A program made the position numbers and the translations under genes. From the NCBI GenBank assembly GCA_040384865.1, contig JAZKIM010000006.1, positions 1 to 64,000 of the forward strand: a stretch of DNA of 64,000 nucleotides, in the 5' to 3' direction. The notes under the pieces were generated by a model. That model worked only from the letters and a program-made list of their open reading frames with translations, had not been told where the DNA came from and searched no databases. Position 1 is the stretch's first letter. Each line of letters opens with the position of its first letter. This document shows positions 8,562 through 17,774 of the stretch, piece by piece. Source of the DNA: JBDKLC01 sp040384865. GTDB taxonomy: Bacteria > Patescibacteriota > Minisyncoccia > Phycocordibacterales > CAIZLB01.

Positions 8562-10415
8562 TTACTTAATGAAGTTAGCAGCTGCTGATGTCTTGAAATC
8601 ATCTAGACCCCATGTCTGAAGCTGTGTATTTGCGTCAACTGTCCATCCAATTGCTACGACAGCAGCATTGTAGAGACCACTCTGAGGTACAGAAGCTGAA
8701 GGCAACTGTGCTGTCAAAGTAACCTGTGCTGTTGAACCATCAGCGATAGCATTGTTAGGAATCGTTACAACGCTCTTTGTGACGCCTACAGATGTAGCAT
8801 CAGCTGAAGTTGTACCGAACTTAACTGTGAAGTCGCTAGATGAAGCCTGGAGCATTGTTCCACCAAGAGCTGTTACGTTGAATGTGAATGTAGCAACGAG
8901 AGCTGTTGATGATCCAGATGTATTTGTTCCAGAGATCGCAATTGTAGGTGTGCTAGCAAGTACAAACTGAGCAACGTCTACGAAGACGTACTGGTTTACA
9001 CCGTTAACCGCTGTAGAAACAGTTGCTGAAGAACCATTTGGCTTTTCGTATACAACTGAAGTTACAGATGTTGATGCGATGTAAGAACCTGTAGATGTAG
9101 CTGGGAAGCCAATCTTGACAGAGAGTGTCTTTGTAACATCCTGACCAACCGTAACGCTGAGGTTATCGAATGATACTGATGTGCTACCAGTCTTAGAGCT
9201 CAAGAGTGTTGAACCATCGTACAAGTAGAAAACAAGATCAGATCCGTTAACACCAGTCAAAGAAGATGTCGCGTTAACAGTCAAGATCTTTGAAGCGCCA
9301 GTTTCTGACTTAACGTTGAAGTTAAGAACAGGGGCAACAACAGAGTCTGTTGTGTTAACTCGGTAGTTCTGTGATCGAAGTGGGCTTGCAGCTGAAGAGA
9401 GTGTCAAAGTAGCTGTACCAGGCTTCTTGAAGGTGTGTGTACGTGTGTACGCAGAACCGTCGATTGAGTAGAAGCTGCTGATGTTGTTACCTGAAACTGC
9501 TCGAACAGATGATGAGCCGTATCCGTCAATAGTCACAACTCGGTCAGAGTCAATTGAGTTTGTGCTGAATGACACTGTAAGAACCTTTGTTGAATCAACT
9601 GGAACCACGAAGTTCAAACCTGAAAGTCGTACGTAGTACACCTGGTTTGAGTCCTTTGTGAATGTTGTTGATGTTACAGGAACTGTAGCGATAACGTTTG
9701 AGCCGTCCCAAACCTTGATCGTGTTGATCAAAGTAGATGGGTTTTCAGCTGAACCGCTAAGCGTTACTGCAACCTGAAGGTCAACAGTCTGAACTACAGA
9801 CTGTGCAATCTTACCCTTGAATTCAATACCGTATACAGGAACATCTGTTGATGTCTGAACATTAGCATTGTTTGTAGGAGTAGCTGCAAGTGAAACTGTC
9901 AATGAACCTTCAACTCCAGAAGTTACTGGTGTTGTGTTCGTTGATGAGCAAGGCTGACCAGTTACTGAGTTGTAAGCTGCACCAGCAGAGCATCCAGGAA
10001 CTGTTGACTGGCCTGCGCAAGGCTGACCAGTTACTGAGTTGTAGATAGCGCCAGCTGAGCAACCAGGTGTTGAAACGATACCACCAGCCATGTCAGCCTG
10101 TACTGCAGCGCGAGTGATCGCACCGAAGTATCCTGCTGTAGGAGTGATACCCTTCATTGACTGGTAAGCTGATACCGCTGATCGAGTAAGGGCACCGAAG
10201 TATCCCTTAGCTACGCCAGCAGGTATTGTGAGAAGACCCTTAGACTCAAGGAAAGTCTGAAGAGCAACCACGTCTGCACCTCTGCTTCCAATCGTAAGAT
10301 TAGAAGAGAAAGTGTAGGCTGAAGTTGTCATGACCTGCGCTGATGTTGCTACTGGAGCAACGATAGTCAACGCGAGAGCAAGAGCAACAACAACAGAAAC
10401 AATTTTCTTTATCAT
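8562..10415 (-). CDS. S-layer-like secreted protein with peptidoglycan-binding domain
   Basis: A 617-residue exported protein with a signal peptide at residues 1-27 (ends VATSAQV). Residues about 40-108 form a peptidoglycan-binding domain (GSRGADVVALQTFLESKG; YFGALTRSAVSAYQ) with a doubled YFGA[LI]TR motif. Two copies of a 16-residue cysteine repeat (PGCSAGA-x-YNSVTGQPC) follow at about 118-155. The rest is Ser/Thr/Val-rich beta-sandwich sequence with few charged residues. Such proteins are common in Parcubacteria and are suspected surface-layer subunits. It is monocistronic with a strong terminator, consistent with high expression. Confidence 0.8.
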   Translation of the reverse strand: MIKKIVSVVVALALALTIVAPVATSAQVMTTSAYTFSSNLTIGSRGADVVALQTFLESKGLLTIPAGVAKGYFGALTRSAVSAYQSMKGITPTAGYFGAITRAAVQADMAGGIVSTPGCSAGAIYNSVTGQPCAGQSTVPGCSAGAAYNSVTGQPCSSTNTTPVTSGVEGSLTVSLAATPTNNANVQTSTDVPVYGIEFKGKIAQSVVQTVDLQVAVTLSGSAENPSTLINTIKVWDGSNVIATVPVTSTTFTKDSNQVYYVRLSGLNFVVPVDSTKVLTVSFSTNSIDSDRVVTIDGYGSSSVRAVSGNNISSFYSIDGSAYTRTHTFKKPGTATLTLSSAASPLRSQNYRVNTTDSVVAPVLNFNVKSETGASKILTVNATSSLTGVNGSDLVFYLYDGSTLLSSKTGSTSVSFDNLSVTVGQDVTKTLSVKIGFPATSTGSYIASTSVTSVVYEKPNGSSATVSTAVNGVNQYVFVDVAQFVLASTPTIAISGTNTSGSSTALVATFTFNVTALGGTMLQASSSDFTVKFGTTSADATSVGVTKSVVTIPNNAIADGSTAQVTLTAQLPSASVPQSGLYNAAVVAIGWTVDANTQLQTWGLDDFKTSAAANFIK

Positions 10416-10512
10416 ATGTGTTGTAATTTATAATTTAAAAAATATCCTATCCACTTAATTAATAATCATTTAGTAATGTGTGGAATCAAATACTTTTCGG
10501 GTTAATACTGAT
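10416..10512. other. A/T-rich upstream region of the S-layer-like gene
   Basis: Noncoding and A/T-rich on both sides of 10440. It probably holds the promoter of the S-layer-like gene (minus), but no clean pair of hexamers could be picked. Confidence 0.4.
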
Positions 10513-10587
10513 TTGCGAACCCGTAATGATTCTGGATAGAACATTTCTGTTCCGCCAGCACCATTACGGGTTCGCAATTTTCTATCC
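10513..10587. repeat. 16-bp perfect inverted repeat overlapping a second repeat (pseudoknot-like)
   Basis: TTGCGAACCCGTAATG (10513-10528) is perfectly complementary to 10562-10577. Inside its 33-base loop, GGATAGAA (10534-10541) is complementary to TTCTATCC (10580-10587), which lies outside the first stem. A short GAACA-TTTC-TGTTC hairpin (10539-10552) also sits in the loop. Two interleaved stems are the layout of an H-type pseudoknot. No T tract makes it a clear terminator. It is in the 544-base gap between the S-layer-like gene and its upstream regulator-like gene. Confidence 0.7.
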
Positions 10588-10781
10588 TATCTATGAATTC
10601 GTTTTTAACGCGAACGCATACCACTCCCCCGCCTCATATGTTATCGACACGAGGCAAGGAAAAGTTGTTGAGTTTAAGAGGAAGTTCGGAATGTCTATTC
10701 ATGAAGGAATAAAGCAGAATTTCTGATATTTTGAAACCATCTATTATATTGTCAAAGTTCGGTCTTTCGGAAATTATAGTA

Positions 10782-10852
10782 CGGGGCTTATCTTAAACCA
10801 AACTTTCGTGTGGATAAGTGCTGCCAAATCAACTGACTTGAAAACAGCCCCG
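10782..10852. other. intergenic nested inverted repeats, possible structured RNA
   Basis: CGGGGCT (10782-10788) pairs with AGCCCCG (10846-10852), and overlapping CTTATC (10787-10792) pairs with GATAAG (10813-10818). The motif CGGTCTTTC occurs at both sides (near 10760 and 10851). No known RNA family was recognised. The rest of 10588-10959 shows nothing else. Confidence 0.3.
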
Positions 10853-10959
10853 GTCTTTCTGGTGATACACCTAATGACGGCGTACAAGTGAATATATTAC
10901 AGAAAATAGGCCCTATAGTCAACAAAACCTTAATATTGTGTAATTTGTACCCATTCAGC

Positions 10960-11757
10960 CTATGAAATCAGCGAATAACGGCTCCAGCGTCGTTCACCCA
11001 CCTTGTTAAGAATTCCTTGCTCTACAAGTACCAAAAGCTCTCGCTGAATAGTCTTTTCACTGCATCCCTTTATCACTCCCGTAAGGTCTTTTATGGACAA
11101 TTCTCCCTTTGAGCGGATCACAGAAATGATGGCCTCCTGACGTTCTGATTTACGGTTACTTTTTTCTACCTTTCCCGCAGCTGGGCGCTGGCCTACAAGG
11201 CTTTGATGTATATGAGTATGATGTGACTTTGGTTTAAGGACAGATTGGTGTTGCACAGAAGAATTTTGACGATATCCAGACATAGGAGTTGGTGCCGGCA
11301 ATTCGTCTTTAATGAAGTCGTCGCTTAGCACAAAATGCCGTCCTAACTTTTGAGGCAATTCACGGCTTTCAATTGTCCTTATGAAATTCTCAAGCTCGCC
11401 CTTTATGATTCGATGATTCATGACCGATTCAATTCCAGTACGCGCGGCTATCTCAGAATATGAAATGACCGATAGTGCTTCGCGAACGATATTATTAAGT
11501 AAGTCCTTTCGGTCAGGAGACAAGGTGGTATTAAGAGACAAGCTCATGTCTATAAGAGACAATACCGCGGAACGAATATTTGTCTTTAATGGTTCATTGT
11601 CCGAAAAGAAATCACTGATCATATAAACAGCAGCGGCTATCTTTTCCGCCTTCTTGTATATATAAAGGAAATAATCGTCCCCCTCAAAGATACTGATGTT
11701 CTTCTGATCTTCAGAGGCGGCGAATTCGTCCTTATGAATGTTTTTGTCTTTTTCCAT
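10960..11757 (-). CDS. winged-helix (DeoR-type) DNA-binding protein
   Basis: A 265-residue protein. Residues about 25-130 are helical (KKAEKIAAAVYMISDFF; PDRKDLLNNIVREALSVI) and look like a four-helix bundle. Residues about 130-195 are a variable linker. The C-terminal 65 residues are a DeoR-like winged helix (RQEAIISVIRSKGELSIKDL, then CSEKTIQRELLVLVEQGIL). It is divergent from ftsK, sharing a 160-base intergenic region, and lies upstream of the S-layer-like gene. It may regulate either; the target is not shown. Confidence 0.65.
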   Translation of the reverse strand: MEKDKNIHKDEFAASEDQKNISIFEGDDYFLYIYKKAEKIAAAVYMISDFFSDNEPLKTNIRSAVLSLIDMSLSLNTTLSPDRKDLLNNIVREALSVISYSEIAARTGIESVMNHRIIKGELENFIRTIESRELPQKLGRHFVLSDDFIKDELPAPTPMSGYRQNSSVQHQSVLKPKSHHTHIHQSLVGQRPAAGKVEKSNRKSERQEAIISVIRSKGELSIKDLTGVIKGCSEKTIQRELLVLVEQGILNKVGERRWSRYSLIS

Positions 11758-11937
11758 AGTGCTTGGCTTTAATCGAGATTAAGTAAAATGACTTATAAAA
11801 AGTTTATGCAAACTTTGTCTGAAATAGATGTCCTTCAAAATTCCAAAAGGTCAGAGGTGGTTTCAATGCAATTATATATAAGACAATATTAAAAGCAACT
11901 TCTTTTTCTCAAGGAGGGCGTGATAAAATATTCCCAT

Positions 11938-14232
11938 ATGGCAAAGAAAGACCGAAAGAAATCATCAGAGACAACTACCACTAACCGAATTGTTTTTAAA
12001 GAACTACAGGACAGCACCATGCAAAGCGTATTCGGCATCCTCTTTTTAGTGGCTGCTGTCTTTTTCCTTTTAGCTTCTTTTCACAAAGGTGGAATTGTAG
12101 GGAATACTGTATATGAGTGGCTCAACACCTTACTAGGACTTGGCTATTACCTCCTCCCTGTTCTCCTATTCATGCTCTCAGTTTCTTTCTTTAGTGAAAA
12201 AGAGCGGCGCTTCCCTCTCTCAAAGACAATTGGATCCATAATGTTCTTTTTGTCCGGACTAGGAATATTCAGTCTCGTAAAGGTAGACAGCGGCGGGGTT
12301 ATTGGGAACCTCATTTCCAATCCCCTCGTTAAACTTTTTGAAATTACCAATAGCTATATTCTTCTTCTAGCCCTTCTCATCATCTCAATATTAGTTATTT
12401 TCGATTCCGCCCTCAAGCTTCATCATGTCCTTTTCTGGAGAATGTTTAAAAAGGACATGGTTGAAGGAGACGCAGACATAGATGATGATGTCCCAGAGAT
12501 AATAGCTCCTGTCAGCCTTAAAAAGACAGAACCTCTAGAAGCTGAGGCTGAAGCACAAGGTATGATGGCTGCTATCAAGCGAAAACTTGCTGGAGAAGAT
12601 AAAGGACAAAAGGACACAGAAGATCCTTTGCCTGTTCCAGCGGACGATATGATAAAGGTTTCAAAAAAAAGCATGCTGCTCGGGAAGAGCTTTGTCCCTC
12701 CACCTCTTTCGTTACTTGAAAACGACAAAGGCAAGCCTGGCGTCGGTGACATAAAAGCAAATGCAAACATCATCAAGCGAACCCTTCAAAACTTCGGCAT
12801 CGATGTCGAAATGGATGAAATCTCAATCGGACCCTCAGTCACTCGATATGCATTAAAGCCAGCAGAAGGCGTCAAACTTTCTCGAATTCTTGGACTTCAG
12901 AACAACCTTGCTCTTGCTCTTGCCGCCCACCCAATACGTATCGAGGCGCCAATTCCTGGTAAATCGCTTGTCGGTATTGAAATTCCCAACAGTGTTAAAA
13001 CAACAGTTGGTCTTGGAACACTCCTGGCCCATGAAGACTTCCAGAAAAATGAAAAGCCACTGATGGTTGCTCTCGGTAAAGGAATCTCTGGCAAATCCTA
13101 TTTTGAAAACCTCGCCAAGATGCCTCACATGCTTGTCGCTGGTGCCACAGGGTCTGGTAAGTCAGTTACAATCCACGCAATCATCACCTCTCTCTTGTAC
13201 AGAAATTCTCCTGATAATCTTCGCTTTATCATGGTAGATCCAAAGCGAGTAGAGCTTACCTTGTACGACAAGATTCCCCATCTCCTTACACCTGTCATAA
13301 AGGATGCGAAGAAAGCTATTCTTTCACTCAAGTGGGCAGCAAAGGAAATGGATCGACGCTATGACATCCTTGAGAAAAATTCCGTAAGAGACATAGACTC
13401 TTACCATAAGACTATTCTTATGCCTGCTCTCGAAAAAGTGAAAGGACAAAAGGATAGCGGAGAAGAAGTCGAACTTCCGGACACCATGCCATACATTGTC
13501 ATCGTCATAGATGAATTGGCGGATATTATGCAGACATACCCTCGAGAACTTGAATCAGCTATTGTTCGCCTCGCACAAATGAGCCGAGCTGTAGGTATTC
13601 ACCTCATCCTCTCGACACAACGTCCATCGGTTAACGTTATCACAGGTCTTATCAAAGCGAACGTACCGGCTCGTATCGCACTCCAAGTAGCATCACAGAT
13701 TGACTCTCGAACTATTCTTGATACCCGAGGTGCTGAAGAGCTGCTTGGTGCTGGTGATATGCTTTTCTTCTCTGGCCAAATGTCTGCGCCTGTCCGAATC
13801 CAATCTGCCTTCATTACTGAAGGCGAAATAAAGAAAGTGGTTAAGTATCTAGTCGACAATTCTGACTCTCTCCCCCAAGAAATCGTTATCACCGGAGAAT
13901 CTGTCACCAACGGTAGCAGTGGCGTGAATGATCCTGTTTTCAACTCATCATTCGACGACATGGGCGATCCCGCCGAAGACGATGATCTTTATGTAGAGGC
14001 AAAAGATATTGTTATCAAAGCCGGCAAAGCCTCTACTTCATACATCCAACGAAAACTTCGAGTCGGCTATGCTAGAGCAGCACGCCTCATGGATATTCTT
14101 GAGGAGCGAGGAGTTATCGGACCATCTGACGGATCAAAGCCACGTGAAGTCATGGCAGAATACTTAGGAACAGCAACAGGGACGAATAGTGGGGGAATAG
14201 AGATGCCAGATGATACCGCAGAAAAGTTTTAG
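11938..14232 (+). CDS. ftsK: DNA translocase FtsK/SpoIIIE
   Basis: A chromosome-partitioning ATPase at the division septum. Four N-terminal membrane segments lie in the first about 145 residues. The alpha/beta motor follows with Walker A GATGSGKS (about 402) and Walker B VIVIDELADIM (about 522). The C-terminal gamma winged helix ends with RKLRVGYARAARLMDILEERGVIG. Start: AAGGAGGG lies at 11911-11918; a GTG at 11920 is too close to it and the ATG at 11938 is about 20 bases away, so the start is not settled. I chose the ATG because it gives the MAKKDRKK beginning. It opens a plus-strand run with recA. Confidence 0.95.
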   Translation: MAKKDRKKSSETTTTNRIVFKELQDSTMQSVFGILFLVAAVFFLLASFHKGGIVGNTVYEWLNTLLGLGYYLLPVLLFMLSVSFFSEKERRFPLSKTIGSIMFFLSGLGIFSLVKVDSGGVIGNLISNPLVKLFEITNSYILLLALLIISILVIFDSALKLHHVLFWRMFKKDMVEGDADIDDDVPEIIAPVSLKKTEPLEAEAEAQGMMAAIKRKLAGEDKGQKDTEDPLPVPADDMIKVSKKSMLLGKSFVPPPLSLLENDKGKPGVGDIKANANIIKRTLQNFGIDVEMDEISIGPSVTRYALKPAEGVKLSRILGLQNNLALALAAHPIRIEAPIPGKSLVGIEIPNSVKTTVGLGTLLAHEDFQKNEKPLMVALGKGISGKSYFENLAKMPHMLVAGATGSGKSVTIHAIITSLLYRNSPDNLRFIMVDPKRVELTLYDKIPHLLTPVIKDAKKAILSLKWAAKEMDRRYDILEKNSVRDIDSYHKTILMPALEKVKGQKDSGEEVELPDTMPYIVIVIDELADIMQTYPRELESAIVRLAQMSRAVGIHLILSTQRPSVNVITGLIKANVPARIALQVASQIDSRTILDTRGAEELLGAGDMLFFSGQMSAPVRIQSAFITEGEIKKVVKYLVDNSDSLPQEIVITGESVTNGSSGVNDPVFNSSFDDMGDPAEDDDLYVEAKDIVIKAGKASTSYIQRKLRVGYARAARLMDILEERGVIGPSDGSKPREVMAEYLGTATGTNSGGIEMPDDTAEKF

Positions 14233-14265
14233 GGAATATTTATAGAAAATTAATCAACAATAACT

Positions 14266-14649
14266 ATGATACGAGTATACGAAGATGGAAAATTGATGGT
14301 TAGGGTTCTCATCACCATCCTCTTCGTATTTGTCATCATCGGTTACAGTATCTTCCAGGCACACAATATAGTAACCGGACCTGAAATAGTCCTTAATTCT
14401 ATAAGTTCTGGAGACATAGTCACAGATCAAGCGGTAAACATTGGTGGTGTTGCAAAGAACATCTCATTTATCAGCCTTGATGACCGGCCAATTTTTATAG
14501 ACGAGAGTGGTCAGTTCAAGGAGAAATTGCTCCTCTACCCGGGCTATAATATAATCCGATTGTACGCACGGGATAAGTTCGGCACCGAGACCGAAAAGCA
14601 GATTGAACTCATTTATCAACCCCCTACTCAATTGGTCATCAATCAGTAG
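14266..14649 (+). CDS. membrane-anchored Ig/PEGA-like small protein
   Basis: A 127-residue protein with one N-terminal membrane segment (about residues 12-32, VRVLITILFVFVIIGYSIF) and an exported beta-sandwich domain of about 85 residues (GPEIVLNSISSGD; PGYNIIRLYARDKFG). This looks like the glucodextranase/Ig-like domains found in many CPR surface proteins. It lies between ftsK and recA, 33 and 24 bases away, so likely one operon. An alternative ATG at 14296 would also keep the membrane segment. Function unknown. Confidence 0.7.
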   Translation: MIRVYEDGKLMVRVLITILFVFVIIGYSIFQAHNIVTGPEIVLNSISSGDIVTDQAVNIGGVAKNISFISLDDRPIFIDESGQFKEKLLLYPGYNIIRLYARDKFGTETEKQIELIYQPPTQLVINQ

Positions 14650-14673
14650 TTGAAAAAGTTTAAATATAAATTT

Positions 14674-15780
14674 ATGGCAAAGAAGGCAAAACCGCAGAAA
14701 CAAACAAAAACCCCCTCAAGTAGCGCAGCTGATGCTGCGGCAATAGAAGCTCAGGACGAGATCCAGACGGATGATTCTCCTAAAGGTAACACGAAGCAAG
14801 ACGGTAAAGACATCGAGGATACGATTGCACAAATAAAAACCAAATTCGGTGATGACTCCATTATGAAACTCGGCGATAAGCCTAAGGTAAACATTGATGC
14901 AATCTCGACAGGGTCAATCGGCCTTGACGCAGCTCTTGGCGTGGGTGGTCTTCCCCGCGGACGAATTATTGAAATCTTTGGACCTGAATCTTCAGGTAAA
15001 ACAACCCTAGCTCTTCATGTAACAGCTGAGGCTCAAAAGAAAGGTGGCATATGTGCCTACATTGATGCCGAGCATGCAATGGATCCTGATTACGCCAAGA
15101 AACTTGGGGTGAAGATTGACCAACTTCTCATCTCTCAACCAGATACAGGTGAACAAGCTCTTGAAATCGTTGAGAGTCTCGTACGATCTGGAAAGGTAGA
15201 TGTCATCACCATCGACTCCGTAGCAGCGCTGACGCCCAAAGACGAGATTGAGGGTGACATGGGGGCTTCACACATGGGTAAACAGGCTCGTCTCATGTCA
15301 CAAGCACTCCGAAAGCTTACTGGCATTGTTGCTAAAAGTAAGACTATCGTCATTTTCATCAACCAGATCCGTATGCAAATTGGTGTTATGTTCGGTAACC
15401 CTGAAACCACTCCAGGTGGAAAGGCTCTCAAATTCTATACATCAGTACGTCTCGATATTCGTCGTATCGCCCAAATTAAGAAGGGCGAAGAAATCATGGG
15501 AGGCCGTTGTCGAGTGAAGGTGGTGAAGAACAAAGTGGCTGCCCCATTCAAGCAGACTGAATTCGATTTGATGTACAACGAAGGTATTTCTCGAGAAGGT
15601 GAACTCATCGCTCTCGGTGAAAAGATGGGTATTATTACAAAGACGGGGGTATCATACAGCTATGGAGACACAAAGCTCGGCCGAGGCTATGATGCAACAC
15701 GCCAGTTTCTCAAAGAAAACACCAAAGTAGCGAATGATGTTCTTAAAGATATTCGTTCAAAACTCAAAGAACAGCTTTAA
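14674..15780 (+). CDS. recA: recombinase RecA
   Basis: A 368-residue RecA with a roughly 50-residue Lys/Gln/Ser-rich N-terminal extension before the usual start. It drives homologous strand exchange and SOS induction. Motifs are Walker A GPESSGKT (about 103-110), AEHAMDPDYAKKLGV, QPDTGEQALEI, VDVITIDSVAALTP, and loop L2 with IRMQIGVMFGNPETTPGGKALKFY. The C-terminus is short and lacks the acidic tail of E. coli RecA. The ATG at 14674 (MAKKAKPQ) is preferred over an upstream TTG. Confidence 0.97.
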   Translation: MAKKAKPQKQTKTPSSSAADAAAIEAQDEIQTDDSPKGNTKQDGKDIEDTIAQIKTKFGDDSIMKLGDKPKVNIDAISTGSIGLDAALGVGGLPRGRIIEIFGPESSGKTTLALHVTAEAQKKGGICAYIDAEHAMDPDYAKKLGVKIDQLLISQPDTGEQALEIVESLVRSGKVDVITIDSVAALTPKDEIEGDMGASHMGKQARLMSQALRKLTGIVAKSKTIVIFINQIRMQIGVMFGNPETTPGGKALKFYTSVRLDIRRIAQIKKGEEIMGGRCRVKVVKNKVAAPFKQTEFDLMYNEGISREGELIALGEKMGIITKTGVSYSYGDTKLGRGYDATRQFLKENTKVANDVLKDIRSKLKEQL

Positions 15781-15847
15781 TTTAAGAATTCCGATGATGG
15801 CCAAATGCATAGACATATGGCCATTTTTGGTCTAGAATGACCCCACC

Positions 15848-16414
15848 ATGCTTGAATATAATGAAATAACACTCCGAAAATACATCATTTTTGAAAATGA
15901 ACCTTATGAGGTTCTCGACTCTCATGTATTCAGGAAACAGCAACGAAAGCCGGTTAATGCGACAAAACTTAGAAACCTTCTCAGCGGTCGCATTGTTGAA
16001 CACTCTTTTCACGTCTCTGATAAGGTAGACGAGGCTGAAATCGATGCAAAGAAGGTAAAGTATCTTTATACAAATAAAGGAGAATGGTGGTTCTGCGAAG
16101 AAAACAACCCAGCTGAGCGATTCACTATTGCTGAAGCAATGCTTGGAAATGCAGCACGATTCCTCAAACCAAACTCAATCGTTGAAGCAAAAGTCTACGA
16201 TGAAAAGATATTCGGCATCAACATGCCAGTAAAGGTTGACCTTAAAGTTACAGACGCTCCTCCAGCAGTTAAGGGTGACACCGCAAAGGGCGGCAACAAA
16301 GTTATTACTCTTGAAACAGGTGCAACAATCAACGCTCCCCTTTTCGTTGCTCCGGACGATATAGTGCGCATCAATACTGAAACCGGTGAATATGTAGAGC
16401 GAGTTGGGAAATAA
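15848..16414 (+). CDS. efp: elongation factor P, unusual tip loop
   Basis: A 188-residue EF-P, which relieves ribosomes stalled at polyproline. The KOW-like N-terminal domain (ITLRKYIIFENEPYEVLDSHV), the central OB domain and the C-terminal OB domain (GATINAPLFVAPDDIVRINTETGEYVERVGK) are all present. In usual EF-P the loop that carries the modified Lys34 reads P-G-K-G-x-A before T-K-L-R-N-L. Here the same place reads R-K-Q-Q-R-K-P-V-N-A before TKLRNL, one residue longer and without PGKG. It could be unmodified, or modified at another Lys. It follows recA by 67 bases and ends at a very strong terminator. Confidence 0.9.
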   Translation: MLEYNEITLRKYIIFENEPYEVLDSHVFRKQQRKPVNATKLRNLLSGRIVEHSFHVSDKVDEAEIDAKKVKYLYTNKGEWWFCEENNPAERFTIAEAMLGNAARFLKPNSIVEAKVYDEKIFGINMPVKVDLKVTDAPPAVKGDTAKGGNKVITLETGATINAPLFVAPDDIVRINTETGEYVERVGK

Positions 16415-16430
16415 GAAAAAAAGGTTTATT

Positions 16431-16484
16431 AAGCAAAACATAAAAGCGTCACTCGGTACCGAGTGACGCTTTTATGTTTTGCTT
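16431..16484. terminator. 54-base perfect palindrome, bidirectional terminator
   Basis: Both 27-base arms are perfectly complementary around GGTACC (centre 16457/16458), with A/T-rich outer parts giving T tracts on both strands. It separates the convergent efp (plus) and rpsR (minus) transcripts. Confidence 0.9.
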
Positions 16485-16485
16485 T

Positions 16486-16701
16486 TTATGATGCTACATA
16501 CGGAATGAGTGCCATGAATCGTGCTCGCTTTACTGCATTAGCCAACTTTCGTTGATTCTTTGCTGTAACGCCTGTTCGCTTTCGTGCCATCAATCGCGCG
16601 TGTGGATTGAGAAACTTCTTCAAGAGCTCAACTTCCTTATAATCGATATGTTGGATGTTGTTCTGTGAAAAGTAACACTGTTTTGTTGAACTGTTGTTCA
16701 T
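16486..16701 (-). CDS. rpsR: small ribosomal subunit protein bS18
   Basis: A 71-residue protein of the 30S platform, partner of bS6. It has the family core: IDYKEVELLKKFLNPHARLMARKRTG, then KNQRKLANAVKRARFMALIPY. It is the last gene of rpsF-ssb-rpsR, the usual bacterial order, and stops right at the shared terminator. Confidence 0.97.
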   Translation of the reverse strand: MNNSSTKQCYFSQNNIQHIDYKEVELLKKFLNPHARLMARKRTGVTAKNQRKLANAVKRARFMALIPYVAS

Positions 16702-16753
16702 ATTGATAAATTTATTTATTGAATGTAATTATTGATCCTGAATCTTTTCAAGA

Positions 16754-17254
16754 TTAGAACGGAATGTCTTCTGGGTTGATCTCTTCTTCAGGGTATGAGA
16801 TGGAGTCGAGCTGCTCGAGAGCATTCTTGCCACCCTTCTTCTCAGCACCCTCATCTTCCCCTACCGACTTCTTTGCTCCTGCTGGAGCAGATGTGCCGAA
16901 CGAACTTCCTCCCGCAGATGCTCCACTTGGTCGATCACCAAACTGTACACGATCTGCTACTACTTCTGTTCGGTACTGTTTCTTACCATCCTGTCCATCC
17001 CAGCTTCGAGTCTGCATTCGTCCTTCTACAAGAACTGAGCTTCCCTTCTTGAGGTATTGTGCAGCTGTTTCAGCCTGTCGGCCAAAGACTACCACGTTAT
17101 GATAATCAACAGCTTCCTGCTTAGCTCCGTTCTGGTCCTTCCAAACACGGTTTGTTGCTAATGCTAAACTTGTCACCTGAATTCCCGACGGTAAAGCCTT
17201 CAACTCGGGATCCCGAGTGAGGTTGCCGATGATTATTGCTTTGTTTAGGTACAT
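16754..17254 (-). CDS. ssb: single-stranded DNA-binding protein
   Basis: A 166-residue SSB. The OB fold covers residues about 1-108 (MYLNKAIIIGNLTRDPELK; VVFGRQAETAAQYLKKGSSVLVEGRMQTR). A Gly/Ser/Ala-rich linker and an acidic C-terminal tip ending in EDIPF follow; the tip is the site that recruits replication and repair partners. It lies between rpsF and rpsR. Confidence 0.97.
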   Translation of the reverse strand: MYLNKAIIIGNLTRDPELKALPSGIQVTSLALATNRVWKDQNGAKQEAVDYHNVVVFGRQAETAAQYLKKGSSVLVEGRMQTRSWDGQDGKKQYRTEVVADRVQFGDRPSGASAGGSSFGTSAPAGAKKSVGEDEGAEKKGGKNALEQLDSISYPEEEINPEDIPF

Positions 17255-17272
17255 ATGTTTTTACGCTTCTAT

Positions 17273-17734
17273 TTATACCGCCAACTCTTCTAATTTCTTA
17301 TCAAGTTGAGCTTCATTCACCACCCCTTCTGAATCTTCTTTTAACTTTCTGTCTTCTTTTGGTTCCACCAGAGTGCTTTCTTTTACCGTGCTGATTACGA
17401 GGTATCGTAGGATAGGTTCGAAGGCTTTCACCTCCTTTTCCAAATCACCGATCTGATCCGCCGCGAGAGTGAACTTAACCCATCCAAAGTACGCATTGTT
17501 ATAGCGCTTCTTCAAGGCCTTTACTGTTTTCGAAATCTCGTATGACAACGGAATCATTTTCGGAAAATCTTCGGAAATGAACTCGCCTCCTCGTTTCTCA
17601 ATCATCGATTTAAGATGAGAAAACTGGACAGGAACGTCGTCCTCGGCAATGGTTGGCACGAAATGAAAGCCAAGCTCATACACCTTTACGTCGTTCTCCT
17701 GTTCTGTGTGGTCGATTTGCTGTTCTTTTGACAT
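17273..17734 (-). CDS. rpsF: small ribosomal subunit protein bS6
   Basis: A 153-residue bS6, first gene of rpsF-ssb-rpsR. The ferredoxin-like core spans about residues 17-120 (KVYELGFHFVPTIAEDDV; YEISKTVKALKKRYNNAYFGWVKF). Both ends are longer than in common bS6: an acidic/Gln-rich start of about 15 residues and a charged tail of about 35 (KEDRKLKEDSEG). bS6 binds bS18 in the 30S platform. Confidence 0.93.
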   Translation of the reverse strand: MSKEQQIDHTEQENDVKVYELGFHFVPTIAEDDVPVQFSHLKSMIEKRGGEFISEDFPKMIPLSYEISKTVKALKKRYNNAYFGWVKFTLAADQIGDLEKEVKAFEPILRYLVISTVKESTLVEPKEDRKLKEDSEGVVNEAQLDKKLEELAV

Positions 17735-17774
17735 GCGGAAAGGTTAACACGCCGTAGACTATAAAGCAAGATAC

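Noticed and set aside
10478..10726. Plus-strand 82-codon frame in the gap before the regulator-like gene
   Set aside because: Its codons run through the perfect inverted repeat, the hydrophobic start has no ribosome site, and there is no similarity I recognise. A noncoding structure explains the region better.
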